Positions 43,114 through 52,212 are shown, numbered from the stretch's first letter. The stretch is DNA of 64,000 nucleotides from Bacillota bacterium (GCA_023421505.1 JAEZTJ010000033.1:1-64000); one strand, 5' to 3'. The notes: a model not told the origin generated them from the sequence alone. A program made the numbers and translations.

Positions 43114-43359
43114 TCAACTGCAAAGAATTAGTTCTACATCTTTTGTTAATATGTCAGTATAGCTGTAGGATACAACTTTCTCCGGCGTATCTTTTGTTTC
43201 TTGAATTTTAATCAGAAATATGCTTGGATATGTCTCAGAAATAATACCTTCAGAAACATCTATCTTATGCCTGCCTCTGTTAATCCGGATTTTGACTCTT
43301 TTCCCTGTTTGATTTATAACAGCATTTCTTACGTAATTTACATCATTTTGCTTCATCAT
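43114..43359 (-). CDS. veg: Veg family protein
   Basis: An 81-residue SH3-like small protein of the Veg/DUF1021 family, with 'GKRVKIRINRGRHKIDVSEG', 'YPSIFLIKI' and 'VSYSYTDILTKDVEL', all conserved. In Bacillus subtilis Veg stimulates biofilm matrix gene expression through SinR. AAGGAG lies 6 bases before the first ATG. A near-consensus promoter with a palindrome at the start site is upstream. Confidence 0.93.
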   Translation of the reverse strand: MMKQNDVNYVRNAVINQTGKRVKIRINRGRHKIDVSEGIISETYPSIFLIKIQETKDTPEKVVSYSYTDILTKDVELILCS

Positions 43360-43452
43360 TATTTACTCCTTGCTAATGCTTCCTCACACCATAACTGGAA
43401 CAGGTAACCCAGTCATAGATCTGTACACATTAAAATAAATCTGTAACAAATC

Positions 43453-43496
43453 ACATGCATCGCATGTAGTATAGCATAAATTTAAACAACCGTCAA
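43453..43496 (-). promoter_or_regulatory. veg promoter with palindrome at the transcription start
   Basis: On the minus strand TTGACG (43496-43491) and TATACT (43473-43468) are 17 bp apart. ACATGCATCGCATGT (43453-43467), a 6+6 inverted repeat, begins right after the -10, where a repressor could block the start. The remaining part of the 43360-43823 gap is AT-rich and shows nothing else. Confidence 0.8.
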
Positions 43497-43823
43497 TAAA
43501 TATTCAGACAATTCAGCGTACTCCGTAGTTTTTACAGAAAAATATTGCACATGAAATTAATAATTTTTTGTTTAAATTAATGGAATAAATTCACAAATGC
43601 AGTGCTTTGTACCTTAAGCTTATAATAAACATGCACAAAAACATATGCTTATTGTATCCAATCTATAGTAATAACACCAAAATATTTCTTTACCACAATA
43701 TATTGTAATAATCCTTTGGCAAGTTAACTAAATATAGTAATTATGTTTTATATTGGTAAATAATGAGCAAATTAATGAAGCTAAATAATTGAGTAGCTCT
43801 TAACATACTAATCTTATTAATCT

Positions 43824-44240
43824 TTATTCAAATACTACTCTCTCTTCCCGAAGCTCTAGTTTCACAACTACATAAGGATAAGTTACACCCTGAGATACCA
43901 TAGTGTCCTGGGAAGGTCCGATTAAGTTGGTATCAATATAGACTGCATTCTTAGTCAGATATAAATCATTTACTGCTATACTATAGCCTCCAGTATTCTG
44001 TTTTCCATAGCCAACCGCAATATACAGGCTATCCTTATTCATATAAGTAATTTTAAAAGGAAGTTCCTTCTTTTCTTCTATGATTTCCTTTAATTCTCCC
44101 GGTAAATCTGCATCCTCTACAACCGTAAAGTCTAAATCTTTTATCTTCTTAATGTCAGTATCCTCGGACTTACAGCCGGTTAATCCTATTGCAGATATTA
44201 TAAGAGTAAGAAGCAGAACTGTTATATTAACCCTCTTCAT
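43824..44240 (-). CDS. Lipoprotein with PrcB-like C-terminal domain
   Basis: A 138-residue lipoprotein. The signal peptide (MKRVNITVLLLTLIISAIG) ends in LTGC with the lipidated Cys at about 23. The mature part has 'LYIAVGYGKQNTGGYSIAVN' and 'PYVVVKLELRE', which match the PrcB C-terminal domain, a small beta-rich module found with surface protease complexes. No protease gene is adjacent. GGAGG lies 5 bases before ATG 44240. Confidence 0.83.
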   Translation of the reverse strand: MKRVNITVLLLTLIISAIGLTGCKSEDTDIKKIKDLDFTVVEDADLPGELKEIIEEKKELPFKITYMNKDSLYIAVGYGKQNTGGYSIAVNDLYLTKNAVYIDTNLIGPSQDTMVSQGVTYPYVVVKLELREERVVFE

Positions 44241-44314
44241 TCTAACCTCCATAGATTAATCACTTATTTTATTCTATGAATTATGAGGTTAAAAAATTCT
44301 ATATTTATGTATTG

Positions 44315-45034
44315 TTACCCTCTGCCGAATAAAACCTTATCTGCTTGAAAAGGATCTCCATGCCCCGGATATATCGTCGTAATTTTTTTTTGCTCTAATC
44401 TTTTAATACTTTTATCAAGTTGTTTAAAGTCAATTGCGTTAGGTGCTTTTGAAGGCTTTTTTAGGTTGGCAAAGGTATCACCGGCTATTAGCTCTCCTCC
44501 CTCACAGAATATGGCTATGGAGCCCGGCGTATGTCCTGGCGTATGAATTACCTCTCCCATAAAGCCATAGCTTGTCAGCATATCCTGATCCTTTAGAAAA
44601 ACATCCGGTCTAAATTGCGTTAAACTCTTTAAGTCTCTTAGTGTCATTTTTGTAATCTGCTTTTTTAATATTTTAAAAATAATGTTAAATAGTACTGACC
44701 GATATTTAAAGCTCATCATTAACCTTGATAATGTAACATTATCAACCAAATCAATATCATTTTCATGCATTGCTATAATTGTGTTGTATTTATCTCTTAA
44801 ATATGCTGCATTTGTGATATGATCACTATCACCGTGTGTCAGTATAATTGCCTTCAGTTTTCCCGGAACACAGCCTTCCTCCTCAAGACGTCTTACCACT
44901 TTCTCTCTCCTGTTGTCATATTTCTTTTCTAGTGTAACATTGCCGCCGGTATCAAATAATACAAAGCCCTCCTCTGTCTTACCAAGATAACAGTTCACAC
45001 TACCCAGTTCAATTCTAATTATTTCCTGTTTCAT
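44315..45034 (-). CDS. MBL-fold metallo-hydrolase
   Basis: A 239-residue metallo-beta-lactamase-fold hydrolase. The zinc-binding signature is THGDSDH (65-71), followed by HTPGHTPGS, a central GDTF, and YPGHGDPF near the C-terminus. Close relatives include glyoxalase II-like and quorum-quenching lactonases; the substrate cannot be told. Its start overlaps the end of the upstream tetR gene by 20 bases, so the two are co-transcribed and coupled. Confidence 0.9.
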   Translation of the reverse strand: MKQEIIRIELGSVNCYLGKTEEGFVLFDTGGNVTLEKKYDNRREKVVRRLEEEGCVPGKLKAIILTHGDSDHITNAAYLRDKYNTIIAMHENDIDLVDNVTLSRLMMSFKYRSVLFNIIFKILKKQITKMTLRDLKSLTQFRPDVFLKDQDMLTSYGFMGEVIHTPGHTPGSIAIFCEGGELIAGDTFANLKKPSKAPNAIDFKQLDKSIKRLEQKKITTIYPGHGDPFQADKVLFGRG

Positions 45035-45686
45035 CTTTTACCCTTCCTTTGCATGCATTATTCACATATTCGGTTTGCGCCAAGGCATCTGGTTCCTCAT
45101 GATACCTATGGTATGCACCATGGGTTTCCTCATACACCTTTAAGTATAATTGATCGAATTCCTTTCGATCTATATCAAAATATTTCGTCCAAGCGTCAGC
45201 ATAACAAACATATGCATAGTTAGGCATAAAGCTGGTGAAGAATTCAGCAATTCTTCTCTCTTGAATATTATATATCGAACTATCCTTCTCTTTTGCTTCC
45301 TTGGCAATAGTGGCCTCAATAATTTTGAATAGTACTGGCTTCTCTTCTGTCTTTTTGAGAGATTCAATTAATATCACCCTAACCAGATCCGCATTCTGCT
45401 GCCCGAATTGGTGATATCTGCTCTTCATTCTAGCAGTCAGATTATCCGCTTTTTCCTTATGATTCTCCTTTGTTGTATCAGCAATGATATCAAGATATTC
45501 CTTGATAAAATTGTCAAACAAGACCTGTAATATAGCTTCCTTGCTTTTAAAATGGTAATAAATTAGAGATTTCGGAACCTTTGCTTCCTTTGCTATTTCA
45601 TCGATACGGGAACCTTCATAGCTCTTCTCTGCAAATATCTTAACTGCTGTATCTAAGATTCTTTCTCTGGCATTCGGTATATTCAT
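45015..45686 (-). CDS. TetR/AcrR-family transcriptional regulator
   Basis: A 223-residue regulator with helix-turn-helix 'SRIDEIAKEAKVPKSLIYYH' (about 26-45) and 'YHFKSKEAIL' after it. The C-terminal ligand domain is longer than average. AAGGAG precedes the ATG. It overlaps the MBL hydrolase gene by 20 bases, so it probably controls this gene together with itself in response to the hydrolase substrate or a related compound. Confidence 0.9.
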   Translation of the reverse strand: MNIPNARERILDTAVKIFAEKSYEGSRIDEIAKEAKVPKSLIYYHFKSKEAILQVLFDNFIKEYLDIIADTTKENHKEKADNLTARMKSRYHQFGQQNADLVRVILIESLKKTEEKPVLFKIIEATIAKEAKEKDSSIYNIQERRIAEFFTSFMPNYAYVCYADAWTKYFDIDRKEFDQLYLKVYEETHGAYHRYHEEPDALAQTEYVNNACKGRVKDETGNN

Positions 45687-45715
45687 TCCTCTACTCCTTT
45701 CGGGGATGATTTAGT

Positions 45716-45761
45716 ACTGTATGTTCAGTTCTAATTTAGCATTATAAATAGTTTCTGTCAA
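45716..45761 (-). promoter_or_regulatory. Promoter of the tetR-MBL operon
   Basis: On the minus strand TTGACA (45761-45756) and TAAATT (45738-45733) with a 17-bp spacer. ACTGTATGTTCAGT (45716-45729) downstream has inverted ends and could be the operator. Confidence 0.6.
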
Positions 45762-45823
45762 TATAAAAATTTTTAAGTAAATTGTCGGACAGTATTTATC
45801 CAATACTATGGTAACAATCATCA

Positions 45824-45876
45824 AAAAATGGTATGTACCCTCTCTACCCAATGTAATAGAGGTACATACCATTTTT
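45824..45876 (-). terminator. Terminator of clpB (symmetrical, probably bidirectional)
   Basis: A perfect 16-bp inverted repeat AAAAATGGTATGTACC / GGTACATACCATTTTT, with inner CTCT/AGAG pairing. T residues follow on both strands. Confidence 0.9.
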
Positions 45877-46030
45877 GTATTTCTATGATTCTCCAACCTT
45901 ATATAAGAAAATAGCCTATTTAATTTTGTGACTAGTCATAAGAAATTATACAAATGTGTTTGATATTTTCGTAAAGGGCTTACCCTGCTTTATAGTCAAT
46001 CTTCTGTATTAAATTATTGTAAGACCTTCA

Positions 46031-48613
46031 TTACTTTACTCTTGCGATAAGCTGATTATTATCATCCTCTATTATAATAGTATCTTCAGAATGAACCTCA
46101 TCATTAAGAATGAGCCTAGCCGTTAAGGTTTCCACATTCTTTTGCAAATAACGCTTCAATGGTCTTGCGCCATATAACGGATCATATGCACGTTCAGCAA
46201 TAAAAGTCTTAGCAGAAGCTGTAAGGGTTATCCTTATCTCTTTATCCGCCAGACGTTTATTTAAATCAGCTATAAGGAGGTCCATGATATCACTTATATT
46301 CTCTTTAGAAAGAGGCTTGAATAATATAATTTCATCCAGGCGGTTCAGAAACTCAGGCCGGAAAGCAGCTTTAAGATCGTTCATAACCAGCTCCTCGCAC
46401 TCACTGTTTAGCTCCCCAGCTTCGTCAATCCCTTCCAGCAAGTATCTGGAACCGATATTGGACGTAAGAATAATAATCGTATTCTTAAAATCGACCGTTC
46501 TTCCCTGCGAGTCAGTAATCCTTCCATCATCCAGCACCTGAAGCAATACATTAAATACATCCGGATGTGCCTTCTCGATCTCGTCGAATAATATGACAGT
46601 ATAAGGCTTACGTCTTACCGCCTCTGTCAGCTGACCGCCTTCTTCATAACCAACGTATCCGGGAGGAGCACCGATCAGTCTTGCCACTGAATGCTTCTCC
46701 ATATATTCACTCATATCAATTCTTACCATGTTATGCTCATTGTCAAATAGGTTCTCAGCTAAAGCCTTCGCAAGTTCCGTCTTTCCCACGCCGGTAGAGC
46801 CAAGGAAAAGGAAGGAACCTATAGGCTTTGTAGGATCTTTGATACCAGCCTTGGAACGAAGGATTGCATCCGATACCTTATCGACCCCTTCATCCTGACC
46901 AACTACCCTTTTATGGAGTTCTGTACTTAGGTGCAGTGTTTTACTGCGTTCTCCTTCCGTCAGTTTGGTAATCGGAATACCCGTCCAACGGGATACAATC
47001 TTAGCGATTTCCTCTTCACTGACATTTTCATGGACCAGTACTGCTTCTTCCTCCTTTAGGCGGTCTTCTTCTGCCTTTAGCTGCCTCTGCAGCTCCGGCA
47101 GCCTGCCGTATTTTAATTCTGCTGCTTTATTTAGATCATAGCTGCGTTCTGCCAGCTCGATATCGTTATTTAGGCTCTCTAACTCTTCCCGAAGCTTATG
47201 AACCCGCTCCATGGAAGCCTTCTCCTTGTCCCAGGTAGCCTTCGCGGAGGTAAAGGCATCCCGCAGTTCTGCAAGCTCTCTTTGTAGATCATTTAGCCTG
47301 TCTGCACTCAGACGGTCAAATTCCTTCTTAAGGGCAGCCTCCTCAATCTCCATCTGCATTATTCTTCTCTGCATATCATCAAGCTCGGTAGGCATGGAAT
47401 CAAGCTCTGTCTTAATCAGAGCGCAGGCTTCATCTACAAGATCAATTGCTTTATCCGGCAGAAAGCGGTCTGAAATATACCGATTAGATAGGGTAGCTGC
47501 ACTTACTAATGCTCCATCCGTAATTTTCACCCCATGAAATACCTCATAGCGTTCCTTTAATCCCCTTAAAATCGAGATGGTATCCTCCACCGTTGGCTCT
47601 TCTACCAGAACCGGCTGGAAGCGTCGCTCAAGTGCTGCATCCTTTTCTATATTCTGCCTATATTCATTCAAGGTGGTTGCACCGATACAGTGCAGCTCCC
47701 CTCTTGCTAACATTGGTTTGAGCATATTACCCATATCCATTGAGCCTTCCGCCTTGCCCGCACCAACGATGGTATGAAGCTCATCAATAAAGAGGATGAT
47801 CTGGCCTTCACTCTTTGCTACTTCGTCTAATACCGCCTTTAGTCGTTCTTCAAATTCACCCCGGTATTTTGCACCTGCCACCAGCGATCCCATATCCAAA
47901 GCGAAAAGCTTCTTATCCTTTAAGGATTGCGGTACATCTCCACGTACTATTCTCTGCGCCAGACCTTCCACCACTGCAGTCTTACCGACACCCGGCTCAC
48001 CGATTAAAACCGGATTATTCTTTGTTTTTCTAGAGAGTATTCGGATAACATTTCTAATCTCACTGTCGCGTCCGATAACCGGATCTAACTTCTGCTCTCT
48101 CGCGCGGGCAACCAGATCATAGCCATATTTTTCAAGGGTGTCATAGGTTGCTTCGGGATTATCATTTACCACTCTCTGATTGCCCCTTACAGTTGCAAGT
48201 GCCTGTAGGAATTCTTCCCGGTGTATCCTAAAATCAGAAAATAAGGCTTTTACTGCTTTGTTCGGATTTTTCAACATACTTAAGAATAGGTGTTCTACTG
48301 ATACATAGGCATCACCCATTTGCTTTGCCTCATTTTCCGCATAGATTAATATTTTATTTAAGTCATTGCTGATAATCAGCTGACCACCGGACACCTTAGG
48401 GCGTTTATTTAAGAGTCCTTTGACCTGTGCTAAGAATACCTCAGTATTCACATCCATCTTCTCTAGCAGCTTCTTAATCAGACTATCCTCTATGACTAGC
48501 AGGCTATGAAGCAGGTGCTCTACATCGATTTCCTGATGCCCGTATTCATAGGCAAGGCTCTCACAATTTTGTACCGCCTGTATCGAATTCTGCGTAAACT
48601 TATTAATATTCAT
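46031..48613 (-). CDS. clpB: ATP-dependent disaggregase ClpB
   Basis: An 860-residue AAA+ chaperone that dissolves protein aggregates with DnaK. It has an N-terminal double Clp repeat (about 5-145), a first AAA+ domain with Walker A GEPGVGKT (205-212), a middle coiled-coil domain (about 405-525), a second AAA+ domain with GSTGVGKT (605-612), and a C-terminal ClpB domain. There is no ClpP-binding IGF loop. GGAGG lies 7 bases before ATG 48613; the upstream in-frame ATG is rejected. A CIRCE-like inverted repeat overlaps the ribosome-binding site. Confidence 0.95.
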   Translation of the reverse strand: MNINKFTQNSIQAVQNCESLAYEYGHQEIDVEHLLHSLLVIEDSLIKKLLEKMDVNTEVFLAQVKGLLNKRPKVSGGQLIISNDLNKILIYAENEAKQMGDAYVSVEHLFLSMLKNPNKAVKALFSDFRIHREEFLQALATVRGNQRVVNDNPEATYDTLEKYGYDLVARAREQKLDPVIGRDSEIRNVIRILSRKTKNNPVLIGEPGVGKTAVVEGLAQRIVRGDVPQSLKDKKLFALDMGSLVAGAKYRGEFEERLKAVLDEVAKSEGQIILFIDELHTIVGAGKAEGSMDMGNMLKPMLARGELHCIGATTLNEYRQNIEKDAALERRFQPVLVEEPTVEDTISILRGLKERYEVFHGVKITDGALVSAATLSNRYISDRFLPDKAIDLVDEACALIKTELDSMPTELDDMQRRIMQMEIEEAALKKEFDRLSADRLNDLQRELAELRDAFTSAKATWDKEKASMERVHKLREELESLNNDIELAERSYDLNKAAELKYGRLPELQRQLKAEEDRLKEEEAVLVHENVSEEEIAKIVSRWTGIPITKLTEGERSKTLHLSTELHKRVVGQDEGVDKVSDAILRSKAGIKDPTKPIGSFLFLGSTGVGKTELAKALAENLFDNEHNMVRIDMSEYMEKHSVARLIGAPPGYVGYEEGGQLTEAVRRKPYTVILFDEIEKAHPDVFNVLLQVLDDGRITDSQGRTVDFKNTIIILTSNIGSRYLLEGIDEAGELNSECEELVMNDLKAAFRPEFLNRLDEIILFKPLSKENISDIMDLLIADLNKRLADKEIRITLTASAKTFIAERAYDPLYGARPLKRYLQKNVETLTARLILNDEVHSEDTIIIEDDNNQLIARVK

Positions 48614-48616
48614 CTT

Positions 48617-48639
48617 CACTCCTCCTTCATGAGTGCTGC
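48617..48639 (-). promoter_or_regulatory. CIRCE-like element overlapping the clpB ribosome-binding site
   Basis: On the minus strand GCAGCACTC, nine bases, then GAGTG. The canonical HrcA site is TTAGCACTC-N9-GAGTGCTAA: the left half matches well, the right half only over GAGTG, and the 9-base spacing is exact. The spacer includes the AAGGAG of the Shine-Dalgarno sequence. A further inverted repeat ACTTAAG / CTTAAGT lies just upstream (about 48640-48660). Confidence 0.6.
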
Positions 48640-48757
48640 ACTTAAGCATTTAACTTAAGTATACATTTATATATTATGTGTTCTATATCATATATAACAT
48701 ATGCAACAAATAATTTCAAGAGAATTTTATGATATAAATATAATAATTTGAAGAAGT

Positions 48758-48964
48758 TTACTTGATTGCTCCTTTTAAATTTTTATATGCTTTTCTAACA
48801 TTTATTATCATAATTAGTCCATTCACTATCATTAATAAGCACATAACCATATAAAACCACTCTGATGAAGCTATATATAGCCCCGCAAGCAATAATGCAG
48901 CAATAAAGCATATAATGGTACTTATTATATTTACTATCTTATATATACTTGCCTTCTTATACAT
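48758..48964 (-). CDS. Small two-pass membrane protein
   Basis: A 68-residue hypothetical protein. Two hydrophobic segments (about 9-30 and 36-54) are separated by a short loop 'ASSEWFYM', and the ends are basic. GGAGG lies 9 bases before the ATG, and the reading frame is clean, so expression is likely. No family is recognised. It lies upstream of clpB on the same strand, with a gap of about 140 bases. The 352-base gap beyond it (48965-49316) is AT-rich and shows nothing I could name. Confidence 0.65.
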   Translation of the reverse strand: MYKKASIYKIVNIISTIICFIAALLLAGLYIASSEWFYMVMCLLMIVNGLIMIINVRKAYKNLKGAIK

Positions 48965-49316
48965 ACTTTTCCTCCAAAATAAACCAATTAACTTAACAGC
49001 AATATTGCCATTCTATGACCTTAATAAACAAGTATACTTCCTCCTGCTTTATCAATTCTTTTGTAATTATATTAGTTATTACTGCTTACATTCAATAATC
49101 ACCTTAATCATATAAATATTTTATTCTTCCGTCAACAGTATTTGTTATATTATGGCATTTTATGGACAATTTATTATACAATAAAGTTAAATCTTTACCG
49201 TAAACTTATTTTAAATCAACTTATCAATATACATTATGCTTTATGACTAAAATACTATCATTTAGGATAAACTATCTTTTGTAATTCTTTAAATCACTTA
49301 CAAATAGGAGTCTTTT

Positions 49317-50024
49317 ATGAACCTGATCTATAGACTTAAGTGTAGAATTCATAATGAAGGAATATTAAAAACTCTGAAATATTTGGCTTATATGTCTTTT
49401 TACTGCCTACGGGAAACGTTATTAAATACGATACTAGATTTAATATATAGCCATAAGCTTTTAAGGGGTAATATAAAAACCTCTTATAAGAATCTCGGTG
49501 CCAACGATATCTATCATACAAAATATTCTGTACTGCCTATTATTTTCAGGCTGATTAAGATTAGACCTGAGGATGTATTAGTGGATGTTGGCTGCGGCAA
49601 AGGTAGAGTAATCAATTATTGGCTTTCACGTAGATTGAGGAATAAAATAATCGGGTTGGAGCTCGATCATAAAATAGCCGAACAAACTGCAAAACATTTA
49701 TCCAGATGGAAGAATGTTACCATCATTCCTGGTAATGCGATCCGTAATCTCCCTGCGGAAGGAAGCATCTTCTACTTCTATAATCCGTTTTCCAAAGAAG
49801 TTGTTAAGCAATTTGAAGAAGCTTTAGCTTCTAAATATAAGAATAGGCCCATCACAATCATCTATTATAATCCAAAGAGCATTGATGTGTTTTGTAATAA
49901 GCGGTGGAAAATTAAATTTATCAATTTGGAAAAGGATTTAGGTTATATTAGATGGGGACGGATTAATAAATACCATGAGCTGGCTATTATCAAAAACAGA
50001 TTATCAAAAAAGACTTCAGACTGA
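49317..50024 (+). CDS. SAM-dependent methyltransferase-like protein
   Basis: A 235-residue protein. The N-terminal 75 residues are helical and basic. A class I methyltransferase core follows, with the SAM-binding motif I 'VLVDVGCGKGRVINYW' (87-102), an acidic residue in 'IIGLELD', and 'SIFYFYNPFSKEV' at the motif IV position. The Asn-Pro-Phe instead of NPPY makes nucleic-acid methylation uncertain, so the substrate is open. AGGAG precedes the ATG. It is monocistronic. Confidence 0.83.
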   Translation: MNLIYRLKCRIHNEGILKTLKYLAYMSFYCLRETLLNTILDLIYSHKLLRGNIKTSYKNLGANDIYHTKYSVLPIIFRLIKIRPEDVLVDVGCGKGRVINYWLSRRLRNKIIGLELDHKIAEQTAKHLSRWKNVTIIPGNAIRNLPAEGSIFYFYNPFSKEVVKQFEEALASKYKNRPITIIYYNPKSIDVFCNKRWKIKFINLEKDLGYIRWGRINKYHELAIIKNRLSKKTSD

Positions 50025-50049
50025 TACTCATAAACCAGTTTGAAGTCTT
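50010..50049 (+). terminator. Terminator-like hairpin at the end of the methyltransferase gene
   Basis: AAGACTTCAgACTG (50010-50023) pairs with CAGTtTGAAGTCTT (50036-50049). It overlaps the stop codon and has a weak T tract after ten bases. Confidence 0.65.
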
Positions 50050-50115
50050 GATTAATCTTTTCCTTTTATCCGGGTATCAATGCTTTCCTATCTATTCTCT
50101 TTAGATCAGCTAATA

Positions 50116-50289
50116 TTATTTCTTTCCTTCCGCTTTTTCTGACATTTCTATTGCCTTCTTTACAATATTGCCGCAGTCCTTTGAGGAAACCTCACCCCAA
50201 CCGCCTGTTTTTACCTTATTATACACACCAAGCTCTTTGGCAATTTCCTCTCTTTCATTTTCGGACATCGAACTTCTATGTCTGCTCAT
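50116..50289 (-). CDS. Small acid-soluble spore protein, alpha/beta type
   Basis: A 57-residue protein, MSRHRSSMSENEREEIAKEL continuing GVYNKVKTGGWGEVSSKDCG and NIVKKAIEMSEKAEGKK. It matches the clostridial alpha/beta SASP pattern: MSR.R..MSE, 'E(I/L)AKELGV', 'GW(G)GxVSS(R/K)DCGN(I/M)VKKAIE'. Such proteins coat and protect DNA in the spore core, and the GxVSS region is where germination protease cleavage sites cluster in this family. AAGGAGG lies about 7 bases before the ATG. No sigma-G promoter was clear by eye. Confidence 0.88.
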   Translation of the reverse strand: MSRHRSSMSENEREEIAKELGVYNKVKTGGWGEVSSKDCGNIVKKAIEMSEKAEGKK

Positions 50290-50576
50290 ATACATCCTCC
50301 TTATCGATTATATATTATTATTTTGCCTTTTTTAAATTTTTTCAATCAGACAGTTTTTGCATACGTCACAAAGCACTATTGCTTATTGTCATTATGCTTA
50401 TCAATGTAGTTTGCTTATCTCCTGCGTTAATGTTAATGTATTATATGGATTTTATAAAACATTCCAGAAAAAGATATAACTATTTAGTAATACGTATTAT
50501 AATACTACTAGATCATGTTTAAGGGGTCAAAAACCTTTCAATTATTTTGAGCGCGCAATAAAAAATATTAATAGGC

Positions 50577-50717
50577 AATTGCGAAACTCAGTAATTGTAA
50601 GTATTGTATACACAGCATATACTATTCTGGAGCGGAAGTTAAGCTCTAGGGAGCGTTGGAGCGAAGGAATAGTTTATGCTGCGTATACAATTAATTTAAC
50701 TATATGGTTTCGCAATT
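50577..50717 (+). repeat. 141-bp MITE-like palindromic element
   Basis: The ends are AATTGCGAAAC (50577-50587) and GTTTCGCAATT (50707-50717). Inside, TTGTATACACAGCATATACT (from 50604) is matched in reverse by AGTTTATGCTGCGTATACAA (50671-50690) with two mismatches. The centre has GGAGCG repeats. The left end is shared with 10573-10621. No target duplication was evident. It stands just upstream of the 50751 gene, and it accounts for part of the 50290-50750 gap; the rest of that gap is AT-rich and empty. Confidence 0.8.
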
Positions 50718-50750
50718 TTCTAAAATTATTATTTATGAAGGGATTTTACT

Positions 50751-51146
50751 ATGAAAAATAAGAACACAAATGGAAAGAAAGAGGTCAAAGAATATATTGA
50801 TCTTCTCTATATGACACCTGAGGAAGTAAGAGCAAAGGATATTGCCCTAATACTACAGGATAGGAAAGACATTGCAGCCCAACTATGGGAAGAGATGAAT
50901 ATTCTGGAGTTGGAATTACAAAGTGGTAATTCGGTTGATTTTGAACCACTAGAAGTATCCTTTAAGGCACCCTCCGATGCTGCATTTATCAAAAAGCATG
51001 ATATTAAAACAGTATTTGCTATAAATCTCTGTGAGGCGGATCTTTCTGCAGTCACCTCATATTTTAATAAAATAATTGAGAAATATTCCGGTTTTTTATG
51101 TGCTGACAGTGCAGATTTTACTCCTGTATATGCAGGTGTTATATAA
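50751..51146 (+). CDS. Hypothetical protein
   Basis: A 131-residue soluble protein with no family I recognise. The N-terminus is Lys/Asn-rich. A helical part ('TPEEVRAKDIALILQDRKDI') precedes an alternating domain with 'FEPLEVSFKAPSDAAFIKKH' and 'TVFAINLCEADLSAVTSYF'. AAGGG precedes the ATG at 8 bases. Its last 8 bases overlap the convergent HD-GYP gene, so the two stop codons interlock. It stands directly behind the palindromic element at 50577-50717, which could supply or modify its promoter. Confidence 0.75.
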   Translation: MKNKNTNGKKEVKEYIDLLYMTPEEVRAKDIALILQDRKDIAAQLWEEMNILELELQSGNSVDFEPLEVSFKAPSDAAFIKKHDIKTVFAINLCEADLSAVTSYFNKIIEKYSGFLCADSADFTPVYAGVI

Positions 51147-52212
51147 TTGCTTCAATGATAAGCTTATGCTCCTTGGATAAATCGACAAAATCCTCTCCTA
51201 TACGAAGTACCGGTCTTGAAAGTGCTAACTTATTAATCATTACTACTTCACCCTGACGTCCGTCATTTAGTCGTACTATATTATGCAAATATGACTCCAC
51301 AATACGTTCCAGAAAGGTCATAAGAAAACCCGGATCGTATTTTAAAAATCCATCCCTTTCAAAATTCTCAACCACATCAAAGGGACAGATTGCATTACGA
51401 TAGCGACGATTACAAGTCATGGCATCATATACGTCAGCTACTGCAATTATTTTAGCATATTCATTAATCTGGTCACCGATAAAACCGTTGGGGTAACCAC
51501 TTCCGTCGGTTCTTTCATGATGCATGAGAACCGCATACTTTATTCTTAAATCCACCTGTTGATCCTTAAGTATTTGGTAACCTTTCATCGTATGCGTCTT
51601 GATTATTTTAAATTCATCTTCTGTTAATTTTCCTTCTTTGGTGATTATTTCATTTGGTATGAGGAGCTTACCAATATCATGGAGCAGACCTCCCAGTGTC
51701 AGAATTTTGGTGTCTTCCGGGGAGAGCTTTAACCAGCCTGCGAATATATTACAAATCAGGGCTACATTTAAGCTGTGTACGAAGGTCATATCATCATAAT
51801 TACGTATACCGTGGAGCATCTCTAATATATGCGCTCCATTACGGCCTTCCTTCAGTATTCGATCCGTATCCTTAAGTAAATTACTTATGTTATAATGATT
51901 CTTTCCGTTTACTATTTCTCGAAAACCGTTTTCCACATTAACTATCGTATCTATATAAGTACGGTTAAATTGCTTAAACTCAGGGGTACTTCTAAGTATT
52001 TCGATGTAGGATTCTTCCTTTAAGGCAGCGCTTTTATCGGGATTTTTATATACTAAGATTCCATAGATATTATAAAACCGCAGCTTCGTTATCATTCTAT
52101 CATCAAGCTCTGTACCTTTATTAATGATTAACTGATCCCCGGTTGTAAATATATCCGAAGCTACTATCATACCTGTTTCGGCCTGATCCGTCCTTATTCT
52201 AACAGTTTCCAT
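51139..52212 (-). CDS. HD-GYP domain protein, probable cyclic-di-GMP phosphodiesterase
   Basis: A 357-residue cytoplasmic protein. Residues 1-110 form an N-terminal domain of the kind common before clostridial HD-GYP domains ('GTELDDRMITKLRFYNIYGI'). The HD-GYP domain has H178-D179 with K182, HH at 231-232 and GSGYP at 237-241, so the metal site is complete. It should hydrolyse cyclic di-GMP to pGpG or GMP. There is no receiver domain or membrane segment. GAGGAGG precedes the ATG, and the 3' end overlaps the convergent 50751 gene. Confidence 0.92.
   Translation of the reverse strand: METVRIRTDQAETGMIVASDIFTTGDQLIINKGTELDDRMITKLRFYNIYGILVYKNPDKSAALKEESYIEILRSTPEFKQFNRTYIDTIVNVENGFREIVNGKNHYNISNLLKDTDRILKEGRNGAHILEMLHGIRNYDDMTFVHSLNVALICNIFAGWLKLSPEDTKILTLGGLLHDIGKLLIPNEIITKEGKLTEDEFKIIKTHTMKGYQILKDQQVDLRIKYAVLMHHERTDGSGYPNGFIGDQINEYAKIIAVADVYDAMTCNRRYRNAICPFDVVENFERDGFLKYDPGFLMTFLERIVESYLHNIVRLNDGRQGEVVMINKLALSRPVLRIGEDFVDLSKEHKLIIEAII

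Noticed and set aside
50151..50522. Plus-strand frame over the SASP gene
   Set aside because: It has no ribosome-binding site and lies opposite to a better-supported small gene on the other strand.
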